In this document: one piece after another, positions 7,736-15,545 of the stretch | How the letters are laid out: each line of letters begins with the position of its first letter | Numbering within the stretch: the first letter of the stretch is position 1 | Source of the DNA: an uncultured Clostridia bacterium | GTDB lineage: Bacteria; Bacillota; Clostridia; Oscillospirales; Ruminococcaceae | Direction of reading: 5' to 3' | Assembly (NCBI GenBank): GCA_947510165.1 | Contig: CANNSB010000001.1 | Location: forward strand, 186,001-250,000 | DNA length: 64,000 nt | Notes under the pieces: model-generated | The model's input: only the letters and a program-made list of their open reading frames with translations | Told to the model about the DNA's origin: nothing | Databases searched by the model: none | Made by a program: the position numbers and the translations under genes

Positions 7736-9094
7736 ATGGGAAAATATTTTGGGACAGATGGAATAAGAGGGATTGCTAATAGATTTTTAACTTGTGATTT
7801 TTGCTGTAAAATTGGAAAATCCATATCATATTATTTAAATAAAAACAATATAGAAAAAAAGTCTATAAAAATAATTATAGGAAAAGATACAAGATTATCA
7901 TGTGATATGATAGAATCTTCTCTTATAGGCGGGATTTCTTCTTTTGGTTGTGATGTGGAATTGGTTGGTATTGTTCCAACTCCAGCAATTCCGTTCTTTG
8001 TAAAAAAATATTCTGCAGATTGTGGAATTATGATATCAGCTTCTCATAATAGTTATGAATTTAATGGCATTAAAATATTTGGAAAAGATGGATATAAATT
8101 ATCAGACCAACAAGAAATGGAAATTGAAAAAAATATAGATTCTAATATAGATGACTATATGGCTGATTTTGATAAAATAGGAATAGTTACAAAAAATAAT
8201 TTTGCATGTGATAGATATATAGATTATATAGAAAATATATTTGAAAAAGAACAATTTTTATTTAAAGTTGGAGTAGATTGTAGTAACGGAAGTTCATCTA
8301 GAACGGCATATAAACTTTTTACAAAATTAGGGATTGATTGCCATATTATAGATGATTTACCAGATGGAAAAAATATAAATGATAAATGCGGTTCTACATA
8401 TATAGAAAATATATCTAACTATGTTATTCAAAATAAACTTGATTTTGGAGTTGCTTTTGACGGGGATGCTGATAGGTGTATTTTAGTTGATGAATTTGGA
8501 AATGTTATAGATGGAGATTTTATATTAGGTATTATCTCTAAATATTTAAAAAATAAAAACAGTTTAAATAAAGACTTTTTAGTTATGACAACTATGACAA
8601 ATATGGGACTTATTCAATATTGTAAAGATAATTTTATAAATACTATTATTACAGATGTTGGAGATAAAAATGTTTTAGAAAAAATGATTGATGGCGGATA
8701 TAATTTGGGTGGTGAACAATCAGGTCATATTATATTAAAAAATTATTCTACTACAGGAGATGGACAAATTTCTGCTTTATATATTATGAAGATTTTAAAA
8801 GAGTATGGGAAAAGTCTTTTTGAAGTTGCGTCAGAGATAAAGAAATATCCACAACTTTTATATAATATAATATTGACTGATATAAGAGATAAAAATATTC
8901 TTGAAGAAGAATATATAAAATCTTTGATTAATAATTTATCTAATGATTTAGGTGATAATGGAAGAATAGTAGTTCGACCATCTGGAACAGAACCAATAAT
9001 AAGGGTTATGGTTGAAGGAAAAGATGGAGATATTATTAAAACTGTAGCAGAAAAAATAGTTGAAAAGATAAAAAAAGGGCTGAATATACAATGA
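7736..9094 (+). CDS. glmM: phosphoglucosamine mutase
   Basis: Interconverts glucosamine-6-phosphate and glucosamine-1-phosphate on the way to UDP-GlcNAc and peptidoglycan. It has 452 residues. FGTDGIRG lies at the N terminus, the phosphoserine loop is MISASHNSYEFNGIK near residue 100, the Mg-binding loop is FDGDADR near 245, the sugar-binding loop is GGEQSGH near 327, and the phosphate-binding loop is RPSGTEPIIRVMVE near the C terminus. AAGGAGG sits 8 bases before the ATG. Its end overlaps the next gene by 4 bases. Confidence 0.95.
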   Translation: MGKYFGTDGIRGIANRFLTCDFCCKIGKSISYYLNKNNIEKKSIKIIIGKDTRLSCDMIESSLIGGISSFGCDVELVGIVPTPAIPFFVKKYSADCGIMISASHNSYEFNGIKIFGKDGYKLSDQQEMEIEKNIDSNIDDYMADFDKIGIVTKNNFACDRYIDYIENIFEKEQFLFKVGVDCSNGSSSRTAYKLFTKLGIDCHIIDDLPDGKNINDKCGSTYIENISNYVIQNKLDFGVAFDGDADRCILVDEFGNVIDGDFILGIISKYLKNKNSLNKDFLVMTTMTNMGLIQYCKDNFINTIITDVGDKNVLEKMIDGGYNLGGEQSGHIILKNYSTTGDGQISALYIMKILKEYGKSLFEVASEIKKYPQLLYNIILTDIRDKNILEEEYIKSLINNLSNDLGDNGRIVVRPSGTEPIIRVMVEGKDGDIIKTVAEKIVEKIKKGLNIQ

Positions 9095-9957
9095 GGGTTG
9101 CAGACGGATGGAAAGATTATAAAATATTAGATTGTTCTTCAGGTGAAAAATTGGAAAAATGGGGTGATTATAAGGTAATTAGGCCCGATCCACAAATTAT
9201 ATGGAACACTCCAAAAGATAAAAAGTTATGGAATATCCATGATGGACATTATCTTAGATCTTCTGAAGGTGGAGGACAATGGTTTTTTAAAGATAAAAAA
9301 GAGTTTGAAGCAAATATATCTTATAAAAATTTAAAATTTTTAGTATATCCAACAGGATTTAAACATATGGGTCTTTTTCCGGAACAGAGTGTAAACTGGG
9401 AGTTTATAAAAGAAAAAATAAAATTATCTAAAAGACCTATAAAAATTTTAAATCTTTTTGGATATACAGGTGCTGCAACTTTAGCAGCTTCTAGCGCTGG
9501 AGCAGAAGTTTGCCATGTAGATGCTTCTAAAAAAATTATTGAATGGGGAAAAAACAATTCTATATTATCTAAATTATCTTCTAATAAAATTAGATGGATA
9601 GTTGATGATTGTGAAAAATTTGTGATTAGAGAAATAAGAAGAAAAAATTTTTATGATGGAATAATCATGGATCCACCTTCATATGGAAGAGGTCCTAATG
9701 GAGAAATTTGGAAGTTAGAAGAATCTATATATAATTTTGTTTCAACTGTCGTAAATATTCTTAGTGATAATCCTTTGTTTTTTATTCTTAATTCATATAC
9801 ATCAGGATTATCTCCATCTGTTATGGATTGTATTCTTAAAATTTGCATATCAAAAAAATATTCTAAAGGAAATTTTTTTGCAGATGAAATAGGGATACCT
9901 ATAGAAAAAGATAGCATGATCTTGCCTTGTGGATCAACTGCTATATGGCATTGTTAG
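9091..9957 (+). CDS. class I SAM-dependent RNA methyltransferase
   Basis: 288 residues. The AdoMet-binding motif I is NLFGYTGAATLAA near residue 122, the acidic motif II is CHVDASKK, and the catalytic-type motif IV is DPPSYGRGP near residue 193, as in the RlmI/COG1092 family of rRNA cytosine methyltransferases. The N-terminal PUA domain seen in RlmI itself is not evident; a short beta-rich N-terminal part takes its place. It is translationally coupled to glmM (ATGA overlap). The exact RNA target cannot be read from sequence. Confidence 0.82.
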   Translation: MRVADGWKDYKILDCSSGEKLEKWGDYKVIRPDPQIIWNTPKDKKLWNIHDGHYLRSSEGGGQWFFKDKKEFEANISYKNLKFLVYPTGFKHMGLFPEQSVNWEFIKEKIKLSKRPIKILNLFGYTGAATLAASSAGAEVCHVDASKKIIEWGKNNSILSKLSSNKIRWIVDDCEKFVIREIRRKNFYDGIIMDPPSYGRGPNGEIWKLEESIYNFVSTVVNILSDNPLFFILNSYTSGLSPSVMDCILKICISKKYSKGNFFADEIGIPIEKDSMILPCGSTAIWHC

Positions 9958-9966
9958 GAGAGTTTT

Positions 9967-10815
9967 ATGAATATTATTGATGCACAAAATGTTTTTTTTA
10001 ATTATGAAAATAGCGATAAAAATATAGATATATTAAATAATATAACTTTAAATATAGAGCAAGGGGAATTTGTTTCAATTTTAGGGCATAATGGATGTGG
10101 AAAATCAACTTTAGCAAAACATCTTAATGGAATATTATTGCCAACTAAAGGGGATATTTTTATAAAAAATATCTCTACGAAAGATATTGAAAAATCGTTA
10201 TATATAAAACAATTAGTAGGAATGGTTTTTCAAAATCCAGATAACCAACTTGTGGCAACTATTGTGGAAGAAGATGTTGCTTTTGCTTTAGAAAACTTAG
10301 GAGTTCCTTATGAAGAGATGAAATCAAGAGTTGATAAGGCTATAGAAACAGTCGGCATGAGTGATTACAAAAAACATGGAGTTCATCAGCTTTCTGGAGG
10401 ACAGAAACAGCGTGTAGCCATTGCGGGAATTTTGGCAATGGATCCAGAATGTATTGTTTTAGATGAACCGACAGCAATGTTGGATCCTAGCGGAAGAAAA
10501 GAAGTTATGAAAACTATAATAGATTTGAATAATAATCATAAAAAGACTATAATATTAATAACACATTATATGGAAGAAGCTGTTTTAAGTAAGAGAGTTA
10601 TTTTAATGGATAAAGGAAAAATTATTTCTGATAATTCTCCAAGAGATACTTTTTCAAATGTAGAATTAATAAAATCTATTGGTTTAGATCTCCCTCAAGC
10701 TACAGAGCTTATATATAATTTAAATAAAAAATATTGTTTAAATCTTCCAAATAATATAATATTTGAAGATGAATGTGTCGAAATTTTATTTAATCTATTA
10801 AAGGAGAAATTATAA
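9967..10815 (+). CDS. ecfA1: ECF transporter ATPase EcfA1
   Basis: One of the two ATPases of the shared energizing module for vitamin uptake. It has 282 residues. Walker A GHNGCGKST lies near residue 40, the Q-loop is MVFQNPDNQL, the ABC signature is LSGGQKQR near 142, Walker B is CIVLDEP, and the switch His is in LITHYMEE. The C-terminal extension is typical of EcfA. It is first of ecfA1-ecfA2-ecfT. Confidence 0.95.
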   Translation: MNIIDAQNVFFNYENSDKNIDILNNITLNIEQGEFVSILGHNGCGKSTLAKHLNGILLPTKGDIFIKNISTKDIEKSLYIKQLVGMVFQNPDNQLVATIVEEDVAFALENLGVPYEEMKSRVDKAIETVGMSDYKKHGVHQLSGGQKQRVAIAGILAMDPECIVLDEPTAMLDPSGRKEVMKTIIDLNNNHKKTIILITHYMEEAVLSKRVILMDKGKIISDNSPRDTFSNVELIKSIGLDLPQATELIYNLNKKYCLNLPNNIIFEDECVEILFNLLKEKL

Positions 10816-10834
10816 TATTAGAGAGAGGGAACTT

Positions 10835-11692
10835 ATGATTAGATTAGAAGATATATCGTATGTTTATAGTGAAGGAACACCTTTTGAAAAAACAGCTATA
10901 AACTCTATAAACTTTAATGTTAATCAGGGGGAATTTATAGGGATAATAGGACATACAGGATGTGGAAAATCAACCCTTATAAAACATCTAAACGGAACTT
11001 TAAAACCAACAAAAGGAAAAGTTATTATAGATGGTCAAAATATTTGGGAAAATAAATCTTTATTGCTTAAAACAAGATTTGATGTAGGTTTGGTTTTTCA
11101 GTACCCTGAATATCAACTTTTTGAAGAAACTATCTATAAAGATATAGCTTTTGGGCCAAAAAATATGGGATTGTCTGAAAATGAAATAAACGAAAGGATA
11201 CATAGTGTTTTATCTATCGTTGGTCTATCATCAGATATTTTAAATAAAAGTCCATTTGAGTTATCAGGTGGTCAAAAAAGAAGGGTTGCGATTGCGGGCG
11301 TGATGTCTATGCGTCCAAAAGTTTTAGTTTTAGACGAGCCAACCGCTGGTTTAGATCCCATGGGAAAAAAACTTATCCTTGATAATATATCTAAATTTCA
11401 TAAAGAGACAAATAGTACTATAATATTTGTTACACATAGTATGGAAGATGTTGCTAAATATGCATCTAAGATACTTGTTATGAATAAAGGAAAAAAACTT
11501 TTTTATGATGTAGCTGATAATATTTTTTCTATGTTTGATAAATTAGACAAGATAGGTTTATCCATTCCACAAATTTCTAGAATTTTTATGGAATTAGAAG
11601 GAAAAGGTATAAAAATTGATAAAAGTATATTAACTGTTGAAGATGGTGTTAATATGATTTCCTCTCTTTTGAAAAAAGGAGCAAATATATGA
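10835..11692 (+). CDS. ecfA2: ECF transporter ATPase EcfA2
   Basis: Partner ATPase of EcfA1 in the heterodimer. It has 285 residues, with Walker A GHTGCGKST, Q-loop LVFQYPEYQLF (the FQYPE form marks EcfA2), signature LSGGQKRR, Walker B LVLDEPTAGLD and switch VTHSMED. A GAGAGAGGGA ribosome binding site precedes the ATG. It overlaps ecfT by 4 bases. Confidence 0.95.
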   Translation: MIRLEDISYVYSEGTPFEKTAINSINFNVNQGEFIGIIGHTGCGKSTLIKHLNGTLKPTKGKVIIDGQNIWENKSLLLKTRFDVGLVFQYPEYQLFEETIYKDIAFGPKNMGLSENEINERIHSVLSIVGLSSDILNKSPFELSGGQKRRVAIAGVMSMRPKVLVLDEPTAGLDPMGKKLILDNISKFHKETNSTIIFVTHSMEDVAKYASKILVMNKGKKLFYDVADNIFSMFDKLDKIGLSIPQISRIFMELEGKGIKIDKSILTVEDGVNMISSLLKKGANI

Positions 11693-12486
11693 TAAAAGAT
11701 ATAACTATTGGTCAATATTTTCCAGGAGAATCATTTATCCATAAATTAGATCCAAGAAATAAATTTTTTTTAACTATGATCTATATGATAACGATATTTA
11801 TTTCTCAAAATTTATATAGTTTTATATTTGTTATTTTAAATATAATATTTTTATATAAGATATCTCATATAAAATTTATAATGGCATTAAAAAGCTTAAA
11901 ACATATTATTCCTATAATAATATTTACTGCAATATTAAATATATTTTTTATAGATGGAAATATATTATTTAGTTTCGGTTTTTTAAAAATAACTGATATG
12001 GGTATAAAGCTAGCTATTTTAATGTCATTTAGAGTTGCGTGTTTGATTATATCTAGCTCATTACTTACATATACTACATCTCCAGTTGTTCTGTCTAATG
12101 GTATTGAAAATATTCTAAATCCATTAAAAAAAATTAAAGTACCTGCCCATGAGATATCTATGATGATGACAATAGCTATAAGGTTTATACCGACATTGAT
12201 AGATGAAGCAGATAAAATTATTGTTGCTCAGAAATCAAGAGGTGCAAATTTTGAAACAGGAAATATTATAAATAGAGCAAAAGCAATGATACCAATATTG
12301 ATTCCTTTGTTTGTATCAGCTTTTAGAAGGGCAGAAGAACTGGCGCTTGCTTTAGAATGTCGATGTTATAATGGTGGAGAAGGTAGAACTAAATTTATAC
12401 AGTTAAAATATAGTTATAGAGATCTTTTCGCTTTATTGTTTAGTGTATTATCTTTAATATCTGTCATATTTATAAATTATATTTGA
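11689..12486 (+). CDS. ecfT: ECF transporter transmembrane subunit EcfT
   Basis: The scaffold membrane subunit coupling EcfA1/A2 to interchangeable S components such as the FolT-like protein at 1063-1581. It has 265 residues, with about five membrane helices and two cytoplasmic coupling motifs: QKSRGANFETG near residue 182, and FRRAEELALALECRCYNGG near residue 213. The latter is the conserved Arg-containing helix that contacts the ATPases. Confidence 0.94.
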   Translation: MIKDITIGQYFPGESFIHKLDPRNKFFLTMIYMITIFISQNLYSFIFVILNIIFLYKISHIKFIMALKSLKHIIPIIIFTAILNIFFIDGNILFSFGFLKITDMGIKLAILMSFRVACLIISSSLLTYTTSPVVLSNGIENILNPLKKIKVPAHEISMMMTIAIRFIPTLIDEADKIIVAQKSRGANFETGNIINRAKAMIPILIPLFVSAFRRAEELALALECRCYNGGEGRTKFIQLKYSYRDLFALLFSVLSLISVIFINYI

Positions 12487-12492
12487 GGTATT

Positions 12493-13251
12493 ATGAGAAA
12501 TTTGTTATTTAAAATATCTTTTAATGGGTATGATTATCACGGTTTTTTTATACAAAAAAGATTTAAAACTATCTGCGGAGAGATATGCAAAACTTTTAAA
12601 ACAATTGTTAAACATAATATAACTATTATTGGATGTTCTAGAACAGATTCTGGAGTTCATGCAAATGAATATTATTTTAATACATATATACATAGTAATA
12701 TTCCTATTGACAGATTTTTATTTGCGTTAAATAAGGCTATATCAAATGATATAGTTTTTATTTCTTGTATAGAAGTTAAACTAAATTTTCATTCAAGATA
12801 TTATTCTACCGGAAAAGAGTATTTATATAAAATAAATACCTCTAATACTATTAATCCATTTTATAGAGGCCTTATTTTTAATTATGGAAAAGAAATAGAT
12901 TTAGATATATTGGAAAATTGTAAGAAATATTTTATAGGAAAACATGATTTCAAATCATTTTGTAATATTAATAATAATAAAATGGAAAATACTGTTAGAG
13001 AGATATATGATATGAGATTTGAAAAAGATAAAACTGATATAAATATTTATATTAGTGGTAATGGATTTCTTTATAATATGGTTCGTATAATTATAGGAAC
13101 TATGTTGGATATAAATGAAAACAAAATAAATATTAAAGATTTAGAAGGTATAATATTATCTAAAGATAGAAAAAGATCTGGAAGAACTCTATATGGTGGA
13201 GGACTTTATTTAAATAGAGTTTTTTATAATAATAAGGATGTTTTAAAATAA
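12493..13251 (+). CDS. truA: tRNA pseudouridine(38-40) synthase TruA
   Basis: Isomerises uridines 38-40 in tRNA anticodon arms. It has 252 residues. The catalytic Asp is in CSRTDSGVHANEY near residue 53; the C-terminal part (NGFLYNMVRIIIGTMLDI) is diagnostic. The order ecfA1-ecfA2-ecfT-truA is widely conserved in Firmicutes; the usual rplM-rpsI continuation is absent here. Confidence 0.95.
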   Translation: MRNLLFKISFNGYDYHGFFIQKRFKTICGEICKTFKTIVKHNITIIGCSRTDSGVHANEYYFNTYIHSNIPIDRFLFALNKAISNDIVFISCIEVKLNFHSRYYSTGKEYLYKINTSNTINPFYRGLIFNYGKEIDLDILENCKKYFIGKHDFKSFCNINNNKMENTVREIYDMRFEKDKTDINIYISGNGFLYNMVRIIIGTMLDINENKINIKDLEGIILSKDRKRSGRTLYGGGLYLNRVFYNNKDVLK

Positions 13252-13252
13252 T

Positions 13253-14413
13253 ATGAAAAAATATAACGATATAGAAATATATAGAAAAAAAAGAAATAAA
13301 AAAAAGAATTTTAAAATTTTTTTATTTTCCATACTAATGATAATAGTAATTTTTATAATATACTGTTTTAGTTCATATTTATCTGGATATAATTCTAATT
13401 TCTTTGAAAAAAATAAATTTTCAAATAGTTTATTTTTTTCAAACAAACAAGAATTTCCTATAAATTTAAATCAAAATTCTTATATTGATATAGATAATAT
13501 AAATAATAACATCTCGGTTACTAATCAAAAAAGTGTTGAAATATATGGATTTAACGGAAAACCAAAATTTACATTTGATCATGGTTTGGAAAATCCTACT
13601 TTAAGATACTCTAATAAAAAAGGTGTTGTATTTGATTTCTATGGAGAAAATTTTAAAATTTTTTCTTCTTCTAATATTTTATTTGAAAAAAAACTTAATG
13701 AAAGAATAATAGATATAAAAATATTTAATAATGGTTATATTGGAATAATAGCTAAGTCAGATAAATATTTTGGAACAGTTATTATATTTAATTCAAAAAA
13801 TGAAGAAATATTTAGATGGAATTCTGTAGATGGATATATAAATACCATAGATTTTAAAAAAGATATATTATATATTTCAACATATAATATATCTGATAGT
13901 GTTTATAATTCATATATAACAGAGGTTAAAATAAAACAAAATAAGCAGATTAAAAAAGTTTCTTTTCCAGATAGTATGATAATAAATTTTAATGTAAAAC
14001 AAAATGGTAATATAGTGTGTATATTTGATAATCAATCTTCTGTAGTTTATTCTAATGGATCAAAAGGAAACACTTATAAATATAAAAAAAATATATCTAA
14101 TTTTAACAATACAGATAATGATAAATATTTGTTATATTTTAATGATGGAAATAATATAAATAATAATATTGTCTTATTAGATAATGCAAATAATCTTAAG
14201 GCGGAATATAATACTAATGCTGAAATTAAAAAAATGGAAATAAAAGATCAAAATATTAGTTTTTTGTTAAATAATAAAGTTATATCATTTAGTAATTCCT
14301 TAAAATTAAAAAAAGAGATAGATATACCCGATGTTGCTATAGATTTTTTTATATATCAAGGAAAGGCGTATGTTTTAACTGATTTTTATATATACAAAAT
14401 AAATCTTAATTAG
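13253..14413 (+). CDS. DUF5711-like membrane-anchored beta-propeller protein
   Basis: 386 residues. A Lys/Arg-rich N terminus (1-19) precedes one membrane helix (about 20-42), with a large extracytoplasmic part. The latter is made of repeated beta-strand units (for example YGFNGKPKFTFDHG, FNSKNEEIFRW) that look like propeller blades, as in DUF5711 proteins, which commonly sit next to cvpA-like genes. It starts one base after truA. Biochemical role unknown. Family assignment rests on architecture and neighbourhood, so it is moderate. Confidence 0.65.
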   Translation: MKKYNDIEIYRKKRNKKKNFKIFLFSILMIIVIFIIYCFSSYLSGYNSNFFEKNKFSNSLFFSNKQEFPINLNQNSYIDIDNINNNISVTNQKSVEIYGFNGKPKFTFDHGLENPTLRYSNKKGVVFDFYGENFKIFSSSNILFEKKLNERIIDIKIFNNGYIGIIAKSDKYFGTVIIFNSKNEEIFRWNSVDGYINTIDFKKDILYISTYNISDSVYNSYITEVKIKQNKQIKKVSFPDSMIINFNVKQNGNIVCIFDNQSSVVYSNGSKGNTYKYKKNISNFNNTDNDKYLLYFNDGNNINNNIVLLDNANNLKAEYNTNAEIKKMEIKDQNISFLLNNKVISFSNSLKLKKEIDIPDVAIDFFIYQGKAYVLTDFYIYKINLN

Positions 14414-14434
14414 AAAGATAATTATGGCATTATT

Positions 14435-14947
14435 ATGAATAAATTTATCCCTTTAATATATGATATAGTTTCGATAAGCCTTTGTTTATTATTAGTTTTA
14501 AAATGTTATAACAATGGTTTTATTTATACTTTACTAAAATGTATAAAATATTTTCTTGTGATTATTACATATAAATTATTTATAGATAAAATATTAAATA
14601 TTGTTATTAATATTTTTATAGAATATGATATACAAATTATAACTAATAATAATTTATTTAAATTAATTCTTTCTTTAATTGTAATAATAATTTTAAATTA
14701 TTTTTTTGGTTTAATAATAAAATTATTTAATAGGTTTATAAATTTTTCATTTATGGGAGAATTAAACAGAATATTTGGTGGAATTGTAGGAATTTTGTAT
14801 TCATCTTTTTTATTATCTCTTGTGTGTTTTGGATTAAAAACAGTTGTGTATTTAAGTAGTGGTAATTTAGAATATCTTAATGAAAGTATAATTAATTCTA
14901 CGTTTTTTTTAAAATTTTTTTATAACTTTAACTTTTTTATGTTATAA
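14435..14947 (+). CDS. CvpA family membrane protein
   Basis: 170 residues with about four membrane helices. The segment LNRIFGGIVGILYSSFLLSLV near residue 108 is the hallmark of CvpA-like proteins, named for colicin V export but generally linked to envelope maintenance. It follows the DUF5711-like gene by 21 bases; this pairing is common in Clostridia. Confidence 0.7.
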   Translation: MNKFIPLIYDIVSISLCLLLVLKCYNNGFIYTLLKCIKYFLVIITYKLFIDKILNIVINIFIEYDIQIITNNNLFKLILSLIVIIILNYFFGLIIKLFNRFINFSFMGELNRIFGGIVGILYSSFLLSLVCFGLKTVVYLSSGNLEYLNESIINSTFFLKFFYNFNFFML

Positions 14948-14984
14948 TAGAAATTGGAATATATCCGATTGGAGGGGAAATATT

Positions 14985-15545
14985 ATAAATATTCCTAATA
15001 TATTATCATTATTTAGAATTATATTAATTCCTTTTTTTATGATGTTTTTTTTATCTGATAAATATTATTATATGGCCTCTTTAATATTCATAATATCTGG
15101 TATTACAGATTTTTTAGATGGCTATATTGCAAGAAAATATAATATGATTACTAATTTAGGAAAGTTTTTAGACCCTCTTGCTGATAAATTAACACAACTT
15201 TCTCTTTGTATATGCTTATATTTTAGGTATAAATCTTTAAAATTTTTACTTATTATATTTCTTTGTAAAGAAATTTTGATGCTTATAGGTGGTTTGAAGA
15301 TATTTAAACATAATATGATAGTTTATGAATCCAGATGGTTTGGAAAACTTTCAACATTTGTTTTTTATATTTCAACATTTTTTATGATAATTTTTTATAA
15401 TATTCCACAAAATATCGTTTTTATATACAGTGCAATTATCATTTTCTTTACTATTTTTGCTTTGGTTATGTATATAATAGATTATTTTAATATAAAGAAG
15501 AATAGATCCAGTTTTACTAAAGAGGAGAATTTTAATGATTTGTAA
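14985..15545 (+). CDS. pgsA: CDP-diacylglycerol-glycerol-3-phosphate phosphatidyltransferase
   Basis: Makes phosphatidylglycerophosphate, the committed step to phosphatidylglycerol. The CDP-alcohol phosphatidyltransferase motif is seen as DFLDGYIARKYNMITNLGKF with the final LDPLADK. The family N terminus (NIPNILSLFRIILIPFF) is encoded upstream of the first ATG (15039). No ATG, GTG or TTG lies between the strong GGAGGGGA at 14971-14978 and 15039 in this frame. The conserved methionine position falls on ATA at 14985, 9 bases after GGAGG; ATT at 14982 is the other candidate. From ATA the protein is 186 residues, the family norm, with several membrane helices. It overlaps the ClpE-like gene by 11 bases. 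Confidence 0.9.
   Translation: MNIPNILSLFRIILIPFFMMFFLSDKYYYMASLIFIISGITDFLDGYIARKYNMITNLGKFLDPLADKLTQLSLCICLYFRYKSLKFLLIIFLCKEILMLIGGLKIFKHNMIVYESRWFGKLSTFVFYISTFFMIIFYNIPQNIVFIYSAIIIFFTIFALVMYIIDYFNIKKNRSSFTKEENFNDL

Noticed and set aside
15039..15545. pgsA starting at ATG 15039
   Set aside because: It discards 18 family-conserved residues and sits 64 bases from the only good ribosome site; the frame extends to that site.
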